DNA of 16,234 bases from Gammaproteobacteria bacterium (GTDB lineage: Bacteria; Pseudomonadota; Gammaproteobacteria; UBA4575): contig JAPUHH010000233.1 of assembly GCA_027297825.1 (NCBI GenBank), forward strand, positions 1 through 16,234, written 5' to 3'. A program made the position numbers and the translations under genes. Every line of letters starts with the position of its first letter. Within the stretch, counting starts at the first letter, position 1. The notes under the pieces are model-generated. The model was not told the DNA's origin. It saw only the letters and a program-made list of their open reading frames with translations, and searched no databases. Below are positions 1 to 7,702 of this stretch, one piece after another.

Positions 1-393
1 GATTTCGAGTATGGAGTTTTTTCATATGGCGCAGAAAATTATGAAGAAGGAGATCGTAGTGTATCAACTGATGGTGAGTTAGAAAAAACCACAGTTATCT
101 CTGCAAAGTTAGGAACCAAGTTTGGAGTTCGCTATTGGTTATCGCGTGCGGGTTTTACTGGCAAGCCTACACTGCATCTTATCTATCATGTACCATCTAT
201 GATAAACCCAACGACGGGTGAGTACATAGATAAGATAGAAGTTTTACAAGAAGAGGCTAAGCTGGATTATAATCACACCATGGCATTTGAGTTTGCACAG
301 CAATATGAACTGGTACCTGGAGAATATCGTTTTTATGTATTTTTTGAAAATCAGAAGTTAATAGAAAAAGTGTTTCAAGTTGAAATTCAGTAG
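1..393 (+). CDS. C-terminal part of a DUF3859-like protein (5' end outside window)
   Basis: The frame is open from base 1 to a TAG stop at 391-393, so 130 residues of a larger protein are visible. An internal ATG at 199 is not the likely start, because similar sequence continues upstream of it. The visible part has a beta-rich pattern: an opening EYGVFSYG-like strand, then KLGTKFGVRYWL, a central IYHVPSMINPTTGE segment, and a closing LVPGEYRFYVFF strand followed by a final strand. This order (T+FG-RY, then P-I-NP-TG, then LVPGEW/Y) matches what I remember of the DUF3859 family, whose function is unknown. The family call is from memory. No signal peptide can be judged because the start is missing. 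Confidence 0.6.
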   Translation, partial: DFEYGVFSYGAENYEEGDRSVSTDGELEKTTVISAKLGTKFGVRYWLSRAGFTGKPTLHLIYHVPSMINPTTGEYIDKIEVLQEEAKLDYNHTMAFEFAQQYELVPGEYRFYVFFENQKLIEKVFQVEIQ

Positions 394-406
394 TGAAACA
401 GATATA

Positions 407-434
407 AAAAAGCCGCTTGTTTTAGCGGCTTTTT
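407..434. terminator. Bidirectional hairpin terminator between convergent genes
   Basis: An 11-bp stem (AAAAAGCCGCT at 407-417 with AGCGGCTTTTT at 424-434) encloses a 6-nt loop. It has an A-run on its left and a T-run on its right, so it can terminate transcription in both directions. It lies 14 bases after the DUF3859-like stop and 23 bases beyond the porin stop on the other strand. Confidence 0.88.
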
Positions 435-456
435 AGCGTATAGCAGCGATGTATTT

Positions 457-1755
457 TTAAAATACATATTGGGCGCGGAAGGTAACTGCATCTGCATCTT
501 CTTCACCCAAAGATTCCAGAGTTGGATTGCTTAATCCGCCACCACCATCTCCAAACTGGAAGTTATCCGTATCGGTCATTAGGTAATTAAGTGAAAAACG
601 CACATTAGAATTTGGATACCAATTAACTCCTAAGGTAGTGATATCATATTCTGCATCACCGTTAGGATTGTCATCAATATCCACCTCACCCTCTTCATAT
701 TTCGCAACTAGTTCCCATGCACCCAATGAGCCATGCGGTATAATTTTGTCAAACTTGTTTGTACTGGATTTGTAGCCGCGAGATTCACCCGTGAGTGTAT
801 ACGTTGCTCCAACATAGAAACCATCAGTATCAACGTCAGGACCTCCTCTTTGACCATCAAAATTAGCCTTTAAATACTCTCCTTGTAATGAAAAAGGGCC
901 ATGTGCATACGCGCCTTCAAAACCAAATTGATCTGCATTCTTTACCACTACATCATTTCCAGCGGTGGGACGATTATCAATCGTATGTACCGCGAGACGG
1001 CTACGAAAATCCATCGCACTGCCTGCATTGCCAAAGTCTCTAATTGCATAGGCTGCTCCTAGATGTACGAAATGCGGTTTCGACGTTTGATCGCCAAGCA
1101 GCAATCGATTCGCGATACGAGCTGCAATACTAAATGTGTCACTGGCATCATCATCCTGTCCTCCTTCATCAATTAAATGCAACTGACCGGTAAAATTATT
1201 CCAATTGCCTTGGGCAGCAACTTGAAAATCAGGCTTACCGCTTAAAAAGTTACCCACTTCATAGATTGCCGATCGTTCGATTGTGGAAATATATTTATCG
1301 CTTATAAGTTCTTCAAGACCAAAAGGCGCCTTCAGTCGTCCTATAAATAGATCGACATTAGTTAATCCTGCATACTTAATCCATCCTTCATCAACGCTTG
1401 CTTCTGCTGCGTCATCAGCAGTATCAACGGTAAGTAAATATGCCCAGTTTTCGCCCTTAGAACCTTTCGCAGTAAAGCGTGTTCTACGAAATTCTGATTC
1501 ATTGACTGAATCACCGATGTCGGCAGGGTCTGCTGTTCCAGCGTTATAAAGTCCATTGTAGCTATCAAAGTCATATTGGATAACGCCACCAAATTGGAAA
1601 GTATTGCCATTATCAGATTTGAATTTAATGCCGCCGCCAGTAGTGCTAATGACAATTTCTTCGTCAGAAGTTACTGCGCCAGCAAATAATGCTGAAGAAG
1701 TAAGACAAAACGAGATTAAGCTAGTTAAACCGATCAGAAATAGTTTGCTTTTCAC
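457..1755 (-). CDS. Phosphate-selective porin, OprP/OprO (Porin_O_P) family
   Basis: This 432-residue outer-membrane beta-barrel protein is likely a phosphate or anion porin feeding the periplasm. A signal peptide spans residues 1-25 (hydrophobic LFLIGLTSLISF core, cleavage expected after ALFA). An N-terminal IKFKSDNG..FQFGGVIQYDF strand, FRRTRF, and GRLKAPFGLEE follow, as in the Porin_O_P family. The C-terminus FRAQYVF ends in Phe, the usual barrel-assembly signal. The start codon is GTG, supported by an AGGGAGG ribosome-binding site six to seven bases upstream. The gene is divergent from phoB, and a Pho-box-like site lies about 100 bp upstream, so phosphate-starvation induction is inferred. 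A polyphosphate or other anion preference cannot be excluded; a specific symbol (oprP or oprO) is not assigned. Confidence 0.85.
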   Translation of the reverse strand: MKSKLFLIGLTSLISFCLTSSALFAGAVTSDEEIVISTTGGGIKFKSDNGNTFQFGGVIQYDFDSYNGLYNAGTADPADIGDSVNESEFRRTRFTAKGSKGENWAYLLTVDTADDAAEASVDEGWIKYAGLTNVDLFIGRLKAPFGLEELISDKYISTIERSAIYEVGNFLSGKPDFQVAAQGNWNNFTGQLHLIDEGGQDDDASDTFSIAARIANRLLLGDQTSKPHFVHLGAAYAIRDFGNAGSAMDFRSRLAVHTIDNRPTAGNDVVVKNADQFGFEGAYAHGPFSLQGEYLKANFDGQRGGPDVDTDGFYVGATYTLTGESRGYKSSTNKFDKIIPHGSLGAWELVAKYEEGEVDIDDNPNGDAEYDITTLGVNWYPNSNVRFSLNYLMTDTDNFQFGDGGGGLSNPTLESLGEEDADAVTFRAQYVF

Positions 1756-1855
1756 AGAGGGACCTCCCTGTTTTATGTGGTAATGAATATTCGAGTAAGT
1801 TAATTTCTATGTAGTTAATCTTGCTGATGATTTGTGAGAAGAATATGAATGATTT

Positions 1856-1873
1856 ATTACAATTTTGTTACAA
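1856..1873 (-). promoter_or_regulatory. Pho box for the porin gene
   Basis: Read on the minus strand, two heptamers TTGTAAC (1867-1873) and TTGTAAT (1856-1862) are separated by AAAA, which fits the known PhoB layout of 7-bp direct repeats with an 11-bp period (consensus CTGTCAT-N4-CTGTCAT). Ten bases further downstream is TATTCT (1840-1845), a plausible -10 element at the spacing expected for a PhoB-activated promoter lacking a -35 box. The porin start is about 100 bp beyond the site. Confidence 0.72.
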
Positions 1874-1898
1874 ACTATTGGCTAGAGTTATCCCCGCA

Positions 1899-1917
1899 CA
1901 TTAGTTTTCGACTAATG
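1899..1917. repeat. Inverted repeat CATTAGT-N5-ACTAATG
   Basis: A perfect 7-bp inverted repeat with a TTTCG centre lies in the middle of the porin-phoB intergenic region. It has no T-tract, so it is not a terminator. It could be an operator half-site pair or an RNA hairpin, and its role is unknown. Confidence 0.45.
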
Positions 1918-1976
1918 CAGCTATTGTTGTGGTACTAAATTCAAGGCTTGAAAAAGGGTTATTAAAATTTAATCAA

Positions 1977-2001
1977 ATAAATCACAATATATGTGATTTA
2001 T
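1977..2001. promoter_or_regulatory. 25-bp palindrome upstream of phoB (operator candidate)
   Basis: A perfect 10-bp inverted repeat, ATAAATCACA (1977-1986) and TGTGATTTAT (1992-2001), surrounds a 5-bp centre. It ends nine bases before the phoB Pho box. The TCACA/TGTGA half-sites resemble CRP half-sites but in the opposite orientation (pointing outwards), so a CRP site is not claimed. Its length and position suggest binding of a dimeric regulator acting on phoB or the porin gene. Confidence 0.5.
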
Positions 2002-2010
2002 CTGAAGGGC

Positions 2011-2044
2011 TTTTAATAATTTTGTAATAAATTCAGAAAATAAT
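2011..2044 (+). promoter_or_regulatory. Pho box and -10 element of phoB
   Basis: Heptamers TTTTAAT (2011-2017) and TTGTAAT (2022-2028) are separated by four bases. Ten bases later comes AATAAT (2039-2044), five of six matches to TATAAT. This is the PhoB-dependent promoter layout, with the Pho box in place of a -35 box, and it implies autoregulation of phoBR. The first heptamer is a weak match. Confidence 0.62.
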
Positions 2045-2126
2045 GCAGATTCCTTTTTCTATGGGTTTACAATCATGCCAAATCAAATTGTTTCAGGAAA
2101 GCCATAGCAGTTACAAGCTCAAGTGA

Positions 2127-2810
2127 ATGAGAACTAAAAGAATTTTATTAGTTGAAGACGAGCAATCCATTCGTGAAATGGTTGCCTTTGCATTGGGTCA
2201 GGATGGCTATGTAATGGATGAAGCTGAAGATGGTCAATCTGCAGAATCGAAAATTGCTGATCATTTGCCGGATTTAATTCTATTGGATTGGATGCTGCCA
2301 GACACCAGTGGTTTGGAGCTGGTTCGAAGATGGAAACGTAAAGAGTCTATGCAAGATGTACCGGTGATTATGCTTACCGCAAGAGTCGAAGAGCGTGACA
2401 AAATTGATGGTCTAGATTCTGGTGCTGACGACTACATTACTAAGCCATTTTCTGTCAAAGAGCTTTCTGCTCGCATACGTGCTGTGCTTCGCCGTGGCAC
2501 CGTTGATAATCAACTTAGCATTGGCCCTATCAAACTGGATTTAAATGCGCATCGTGCATTAGTGGGTAACCATTCTATTGATATGGGTCCAACCGAGTTT
2601 CGTCTACTTGAATTTTTTATGACTCATCCAGATCGAGTTTATACTCGCACACAGTTGTTAGATTATGCATGGGGTCGTAATATATATGTTGAAGAGCGCA
2701 CGGTGGATGTCCATATTGTGCGTTTGAGAAAATTACTTAAACCACTGGAATGTGACCACATGATTCAAACCGTACGCGGTTATGGATATCGGTTTTCTGC
2801 AAAAAAATAA
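2127..2810 (+). CDS. phoB: Phosphate regulon response regulator PhoB
   Basis: This 227-residue OmpR/PhoB-family transcription factor is phosphorylated by PhoR in phosphate starvation and binds Pho boxes. The receiver domain (about 5-120) has the acidic pair in LLVEDE (E10, D11 and the neighbouring E12), the phospho-acceptor D54 in LILLDWMLPD, T84 and K106 in DDYITKPF. The C-terminal winged-helix domain (about 130-225) ends with RTVDVHIVRLRKLL and VRGYGYRF. Length is normal for the family (E. coli PhoB is 229). No strong Shine-Dalgarno sequence precedes the ATG; the start is chosen because the protein begins immediately before the first receiver strand. Its stop overlaps the phoR start by one base, so the two are translationally coupled. 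The Pho box and palindrome upstream suggest autoregulation. Confidence 0.95.
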   Translation: MRTKRILLVEDEQSIREMVAFALGQDGYVMDEAEDGQSAESKIADHLPDLILLDWMLPDTSGLELVRRWKRKESMQDVPVIMLTARVEERDKIDGLDSGADDYITKPFSVKELSARIRAVLRRGTVDNQLSIGPIKLDLNAHRALVGNHSIDMGPTEFRLLEFFMTHPDRVYTRTQLLDYAWGRNIYVEERTVDVHIVRLRKLLKPLECDHMIQTVRGYGYRFSAKK

Positions 2811-4117
2811 TGTCATTTAGTGCATGGTTATCCGAGTTCAATCGAATCTTAATTGTATTTGTGCCATGTGTAATTTTTGGGATTGTCACAGGATTTCTAC
2901 CACTTTTTTTCATCTTTGGCCTCATTATTTATGGGCTGTGGACGGCTAGACAGCTGGTTGAGTTAAAACAATGGTTGGATGGTGGCGCAGAAATAGAACA
3001 AGCGCCTGAATATCTCGGTATTGCGGATCAGCATGTATCTAGTGTTGTAGATCTACAAAAAGATAATCTAGCTAAACAAAAGGATCTTGAGGATTTAGTC
3101 AGTCAATTCAATGAGATGATTGCCGCATTACCCGATGCGGTTGTGATATTGGCGGCTTCTGGAGAGATTCTTTCCGCCAATCAAGCGGCAAGTGTGTTGT
3201 TGCAAATTGATCCAAGTACGGACCTCAATACCAGAATAACGCAGTTGATTCGTGATCCTGCTTTTACTGGTTTTTTCTTTGCAGGTAAATATGATCAGCC
3301 ATTAGAAATTCGAGGAGCTGCGGCAAGCGAACCAGAATTAAGCATTAGAATTTTTTCGTTTGGTGAGAACCGATTGGTATTAATTGCACAAGATATGTCG
3401 CAATCTGCACGTATTTACAAAATGCGACGCAGCTTCATTTTAAACGCATCTCACGAATTGCGCACGCCTTTAACCGTAATTATTGGCTACTTAGAAAGCT
3501 TATCTGAGCATTGTGGGCTCCCTAGCGAATGTAAAACCGCGGTGCAATCTGCTGATGTACAGGCTCAACGCATGAAGCAATTGGTTGAAGACTTACTCAC
3601 CTTGTCTCGTATCGAGTCAACTGCAGCCATTGAAAAAAATATTGATGCAATATCTGTTGCAGCGTTTATTGCCGAAGTGGTTAAAGACTCAAAACGATCC
3701 GTGTGGTTTGTAGATCATCAAATACACATACAAATTGAAACCGGTGCGATGTTGAAAGGTAACGCACAAGAAATTCATAGCGTAATTTCCAATTTAGTAA
3801 ACAACGCGATTAAACACACCAAGGCGAGGACTAACATTCATGTGATCTGGAGACTTGTTGAAGATGATGCTGCGGAATTTTTAGTTGAAGATAATGGCGA
3901 AGGGATTGCTGCTGAACATCTTGCCCGGCTGACAGAAAGGTTCTACCGCGTCGATGCCGGACGTTCACGCGAAAAGGGCGGTACTGGTTTGGGTTTGTCG
4001 ATCGTTAAACACATTGTTGAGCGCCATGAAGGTGAATTGACTATCCATAGTGAATTGGGAAAGGGCGCTATATTTAGCTGCCGGTTCCCCGCTAAACGAC
4101 TGGAATATATGGGCTAA
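2810..4117 (+). CDS. phoR: Phosphate regulon sensor histidine kinase PhoR
   Basis: This 435-residue membrane kinase acts on PhoB. Two hydrophobic segments near residues 12-30 and 30-45 form a short N-terminal membrane anchor with no sizeable periplasmic loop, as usual for PhoR (DUF3329-type N-terminus). A PAS region (about 97-195, starting near NEMIAALPDAVVIL) follows. The dimerisation/phosphotransfer helix carries H215 in FILNASHELRTPL. The ATPase domain has the N box NLVNNAIKHT, G1 VEDNGEGI and G2 GGTGLGLSIV. The small periplasmic part agrees with the known idea that PhoR reads phosphate through PstSCAB and PhoU rather than directly. Its ATG overlaps the phoB stop (TAATG). Confidence 0.95.
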   Translation: MSFSAWLSEFNRILIVFVPCVIFGIVTGFLPLFFIFGLIIYGLWTARQLVELKQWLDGGAEIEQAPEYLGIADQHVSSVVDLQKDNLAKQKDLEDLVSQFNEMIAALPDAVVILAASGEILSANQAASVLLQIDPSTDLNTRITQLIRDPAFTGFFFAGKYDQPLEIRGAAASEPELSIRIFSFGENRLVLIAQDMSQSARIYKMRRSFILNASHELRTPLTVIIGYLESLSEHCGLPSECKTAVQSADVQAQRMKQLVEDLLTLSRIESTAAIEKNIDAISVAAFIAEVVKDSKRSVWFVDHQIHIQIETGAMLKGNAQEIHSVISNLVNNAIKHTKARTNIHVIWRLVEDDAAEFLVEDNGEGIAAEHLARLTERFYRVDAGRSREKGGTGLGLSIVKHIVERHEGELTIHSELGKGAIFSCRFPAKRLEYMG

Positions 4118-4142
4118 ATATCATATATATCAATGGGTTATG

Positions 4143-4198
4143 GGTTAATAAAACTGTAATATTTTATCCATATACTTGTCATATATCAATTTTAAGCT
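4143..4198 (+). promoter_or_regulatory. Tandem Pho boxes and -10 region of pstS
   Basis: Four heptamers sit at an exact 11-bp period: GGTTAAT (4143), CTGTAAT (4154), TATCCAT (4165) and TTGTCAT (4176). The second and fourth fit the PhoB consensus CTGTCAT well; the first and third are weak. Ten bases after the last heptamer is TAAGCT (4193-4198), a poor but correctly placed -10. The arrangement is that of two adjacent Pho boxes, as known for strongly induced pst promoters. Confidence 0.78.
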
Positions 4199-4239
4199 GC
4201 ACTCAAAATAAACAGTCACTAATCACTTAGGAGTGGTTC

Positions 4240-5256
4240 ATGCCAAAATCTATACTGCGAAGTCAATTTCTAATTGCTGCGGCTTTATTCGGTCTAACAA
4301 CGCTTGCTGCTGCCGATACAAAGGTGGATGCAGATCTCGGCGACTACGCAACTATCAGTGGCGTATCAGGAAATTTATCTAGTGTAGGTTCAGATACCCT
4401 GGCGAACTTAATGACGCTATGGGCAGAAGAATACAAACGTTTTTACCCCAACATAAATATTCAAATTCAAGCAGCAGGATCATCGACGGCACCCCCTGCG
4501 CTGGCTGAAGGTGCCGCCAATATCGGCCCCATGAGTCGCAAGATGAAAGATAAAGAACTTGCCGCATTTGAGGAAAAATTTGGTTATAAGCCCACTGCAA
4601 TCCCAGTAGCGATTGATGCTTTGGCGTTGTATGTGCATAAGGATAATCCTATCACTGGGCTGACTATTGCGGATGTTGATGCGATATTTTCCAATACACG
4701 TATATGTGGTGGTGATGCTGATGACATCGCTACATGGGGGGATATTGGCTTAACGGGTGATTGGGCAAGGCGTGACATTCAGCTTTTCGGTCGTAACTCG
4801 GTTTCCGGAACTTACGGGTACTTTAAGAAAAAAGCACTTTGCAAAGGCGATTTCAAATCAACGGTTAATGAGCAGCCTGGTTCTGCATCCGTTGTGCAGT
4901 CTGTATCTTCTTCTCTAAATGGCATCGGCTATTCTGGTATTGGTTATAAAACCTCGGGTGTAAAAGCAGTACCGCTATCAAAAAAAACCGATGGAGATAA
5001 AATTGCAGCCACTTCAGAAAATGCAATATCTGGCAAATATCCGCTTGCGCGTTTTTTATACGTTTATGTAAATAAGGCGCCTGGTAAGCCATTGTCGCCA
5101 TTAGAAAGTGAGTTCATCAAGATGGTGTTATCTACTCAAGGGCAACAAGTGGTGGTTAAAGATGGCTATATTCCACTACCTGTAAAAGTAGCGGATAAAG
5201 CATTGGCATCAATTGGAATTGTAAATAACTCTAGGCAGGTTAGCGCTACTAAGTAA
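4240..5256 (+). CDS. pstS: Periplasmic phosphate-binding protein PstS
   Basis: This 338-residue substrate-binding protein of the Pst ABC transporter captures phosphate in the periplasm. The signal peptide covers about residues 1-25 (LIAAALFGLTTLAAA, cleavage before DTKV). The mature protein starts with the family pattern ISGVSGNLSSVGSDTL, followed by AAGSSTAPPALAEGAANIGP and SRKMKDKE, and later GRNSVSGTYGYF; the Gly/Ser/Thr/Asp-rich loops are the expected phosphate ligands. It is the PstS type that usually pairs with long PstC proteins. An AGGAGTGG ribosome-binding site precedes the ATG. Tandem Pho boxes and a 152-bp gap with a hairpin before pstC suggest that pstS is made in excess over the membrane genes. 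Confidence 0.93.
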   Translation: MPKSILRSQFLIAAALFGLTTLAAADTKVDADLGDYATISGVSGNLSSVGSDTLANLMTLWAEEYKRFYPNINIQIQAAGSSTAPPALAEGAANIGPMSRKMKDKELAAFEEKFGYKPTAIPVAIDALALYVHKDNPITGLTIADVDAIFSNTRICGGDADDIATWGDIGLTGDWARRDIQLFGRNSVSGTYGYFKKKALCKGDFKSTVNEQPGSASVVQSVSSSLNGIGYSGIGYKTSGVKAVPLSKKTDGDKIAATSENAISGKYPLARFLYVYVNKAPGKPLSPLESEFIKMVLSTQGQQVVVKDGYIPLPVKVADKALASIGIVNNSRQVSATK

Positions 5257-5328
5257 GCTGTATTTTAAAATAAGAACGAATGTCTTGGTTGGTTTGCTTG
5301 ACTAAAATGTAGGCAAATAGTGTAAAAG

Positions 5329-5343
5329 CCCTGTGAAACAGGG
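5329..5343 (+). other. Hairpin between pstS and pstC
   Basis: CCCTGT (5329-5334) pairs with ACAGGG (5338-5343) around a GAA loop. No T-run follows, so full termination is unlikely. A partial terminator or an mRNA-stabilising hairpin that raises pstS over pstC, as seen in other binding-protein operons, is inferred. Confidence 0.5.
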
Positions 5344-5408
5344 AGTTTAATTCAAGTACACTTAAAAGCTTCCTGCCTTTACTAACACAATGAATCAATA
5401 ATAAATAC

Positions 5409-7688
5409 ATGTCGGAAGAATCAGGCTCTACTAAGTTAGTCATTCCAAATCCGCTTGTGTTTGATCGTGCGCTTTGGCGTAGGCGCTCATTAAAAGATCT
5501 TCTAGCTCGTTATCTAGTTGGTGCAGGTGGCATTGCGGTTATCGGTTCTATCATTCTTATTTTTCTTTTTTTGTTCATGGTGGTGTTGCCTTTGTTCAAA
5601 GGGGCAGAACTACATGAACTCTCAAGCTATAAATTAAGCAATAGTCATTCTGAAGCAACACTGCTGTATTCAATAGAAGAGCAGGCAGAAATTGCCATGC
5701 GTCTAGACCGTAAAGGCGTGGTACATTTCTTTTATGTTGATTCAGGAGAGTTAATTGAAAGTAATGATCTATTAGCAGGCAGTGATGCAACGATAAGTAG
5801 TTGGGCGCATGTCGATGCCGAACAAAATTTCATTGGGCTCGGCCTCGACACGGGTCAGGTACTAATATTTAGACATGAATATGCTTTGCAATATGGAGAT
5901 GAGAAACGCGAGATAATTCCAAGCATTACTTATCCATATGGCAATCTGCCTTTGGCGCTTGAACTTGGCGAGCAAGCATTACTGAGTTTAGCGGTTAGCG
6001 ACAATGAAGATGGACTAACATTTTTTGTGTACACCGAAAGTGGTCCTAGGTTGATTAACTACGAAAAAGAGTCTTCATTTTTAGATGAAGATGAAGTTAC
6101 TTTGGAGCTGACGAGTCAAGTGCGATTGCCGTACGCTGATACACCTGTTAAAGCGTTGCTATCTCCAGAGCGCGAATGGTTGTATCTGCTAAACCAGAAA
6201 GGCACGGTTTCATTTTACGATATACGTGAAAAAGATGAGCCAATTCATATAGAAGATATCTCAGTGCTAGAGGCTGGCCATCTTCCAACCTCTTTTGAGT
6301 TTTTGCTAGGCGGCATTTCATTATTATTAGCCGATGACCATGGCAATATTCACCAGTTGTTTTTAGTGCGCAATGAAGACAATGTGCGTCATTTAACTGC
6401 GATTAGGAATTTTAAAAGTGGTGCCGCTAAAGTTTCTAGCATTACAACAGAACGCTTACGTAAAGGTTTTCTAGCTACCGATGTAGACGGGAATATATCT
6501 ATCTTTCACACTACAGCATCACGACATCTGCTGACAGAAAATATCTCAAGCAATGCTCTTTTGCATTTAGGCATTGCGCCTAGAAGCGATAAAATCATTG
6601 CGGAAGACGTAACGGGCCAAGTGCATGTTTGGGAATTGGACAGTGAACATCCAGAGGCTTCACTCAGCTCAATTTGGGGCAAGGTTTGGTATGAGAGTTA
6701 TCCTGAGCCTGATTACATTTGGCAATCTTCATCCGCATCCAGCGACTTTGAGCCTAAGTTTAGTCTTACGCCATTAACCTTCGGCACCTTCAAAGCTGCC
6801 TTTTATGCCATGTTGTTTGCCATGCCACTCGCAATATGTGGGGCAATTTTTACGGCCTATTTTATGGCGCCAAAAATGCGCAGTGTGGTGAAACCTTCAA
6901 TTGAGATCATGGCGGCTTTGCCTACTGTGATATTAGGATTTTTAGCAGGGCTTTGGTTAGCGCCTTATGTTGAGGTTAATCTTCCAGGGGTGTTTGCTAT
7001 ATTATTACTGGTTCCTTTGGGTGTATTTTCGGCAAGTTTTGTTTGGTGGAAATTGCCTGAAACGATCACCAATAAAATTACCGATGGTTGGCAAGCTGCC
7101 TTATTATTTCCCGTCGTATTATTTTTTGCTTGGCTAAGTTTGGCGCTAAGTCCTTGGTTAGAACAAGTATTGTTTGATGGCAATATGCGACTTTGGCTTA
7201 CAGACACTTTGGGCGTGGGTTATGACCAGCGCAATGCTTTAATTATCGGTTTGACCATGGGCTTTGCAGTTATCCCGATTATTTTTTCTATTTCCGAAGA
7301 TGCCGTTTTTAGTGTGCCTAAACATTTAACTTCTGGCTCTTTGGCGCTAGGCGCAACCCCATGGCAATCTTTGGTGCATGTGGTGTTGCCTTCGGCAAGT
7401 CCTGGAATTTTTTCTGCCACCATGATTGGTCTTGGTCGTGCGGTGGGCGAAACCATGATTGTGTTGATGGCTACGGGTAATACACCAGTTATGGATTTCA
7501 GTATATTTGAAGGTATGCGTACATTGTCTGCAAACGTTGCGGTGGAGTTGCCAGAGTCTGAAGTGGCTAGCACACACTTCAGAGTGTTGTTTTTAGCCTC
7601 GTTGGTGTTATTCATATTTACCTTTTTCTTTAACACCATCGCAGAAATTGTTAGGCAGAGGCTGCGTGAAAAATACAGCTCGCTATAA
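5409..7688 (+). CDS. pstC: Phosphate ABC transporter permease PstC, long form with propeller-like insert
   Basis: This 759-residue inner-membrane permease is more than twice the length of E. coli PstC (319). One transmembrane helix (about 37-62) is followed by roughly 390 residues expected in the periplasm. That segment carries seven strand motifs of the form G-x-V/I-x-x-F/W (near residues 102, 148, 201, 264, 311, 360 and 402), suggesting a seven-bladed beta-propeller. From about 455 to 752 come the transport helices, with the ABC-contacting EAA loop SGSLALGATPWQSLVHVVLP near 640-660 and GRAVGETMIVL after it. The ATG at 5409 is the first in frame after an upstream TGA; its ribosome-binding site is weak. 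It forms a heterodimer with PstA. Long PstC proteins occur in Pseudomonas, Vibrio and relatives; the role of the insert is unknown. Confidence 0.92.
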   Translation: MSEESGSTKLVIPNPLVFDRALWRRRSLKDLLARYLVGAGGIAVIGSIILIFLFLFMVVLPLFKGAELHELSSYKLSNSHSEATLLYSIEEQAEIAMRLDRKGVVHFFYVDSGELIESNDLLAGSDATISSWAHVDAEQNFIGLGLDTGQVLIFRHEYALQYGDEKREIIPSITYPYGNLPLALELGEQALLSLAVSDNEDGLTFFVYTESGPRLINYEKESSFLDEDEVTLELTSQVRLPYADTPVKALLSPEREWLYLLNQKGTVSFYDIREKDEPIHIEDISVLEAGHLPTSFEFLLGGISLLLADDHGNIHQLFLVRNEDNVRHLTAIRNFKSGAAKVSSITTERLRKGFLATDVDGNISIFHTTASRHLLTENISSNALLHLGIAPRSDKIIAEDVTGQVHVWELDSEHPEASLSSIWGKVWYESYPEPDYIWQSSSASSDFEPKFSLTPLTFGTFKAAFYAMLFAMPLAICGAIFTAYFMAPKMRSVVKPSIEIMAALPTVILGFLAGLWLAPYVEVNLPGVFAILLLVPLGVFSASFVWWKLPETITNKITDGWQAALLFPVVLFFAWLSLALSPWLEQVLFDGNMRLWLTDTLGVGYDQRNALIIGLTMGFAVIPIIFSISEDAVFSVPKHLTSGSLALGATPWQSLVHVVLPSASPGIFSATMIGLGRAVGETMIVLMATGNTPVMDFSIFEGMRTLSANVAVELPESEVASTHFRVLFLASLVLFIFTFFFNTIAEIVRQRLREKYSSL

Positions 7689-7702
7689 AGAAGAGAACGA
7701 CA

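Noticed and set aside
449..467. Perfect AT-rich palindrome over the porin stop codon (ATGTATTTT-T-AAAATACAT)
   Set aside because: It contains the conserved C-terminal codons (QYVF) and a stop; a proper terminator already lies just beyond. The symmetry may be chance in AT-rich DNA.
1983..1996. CRP/FNR-type site upstream of phoB
   Set aside because: The half-sites are in the reverse order (TCACA then TGTGA) with a 5-bp centre, unlike TGTGA-N6-TCACA.
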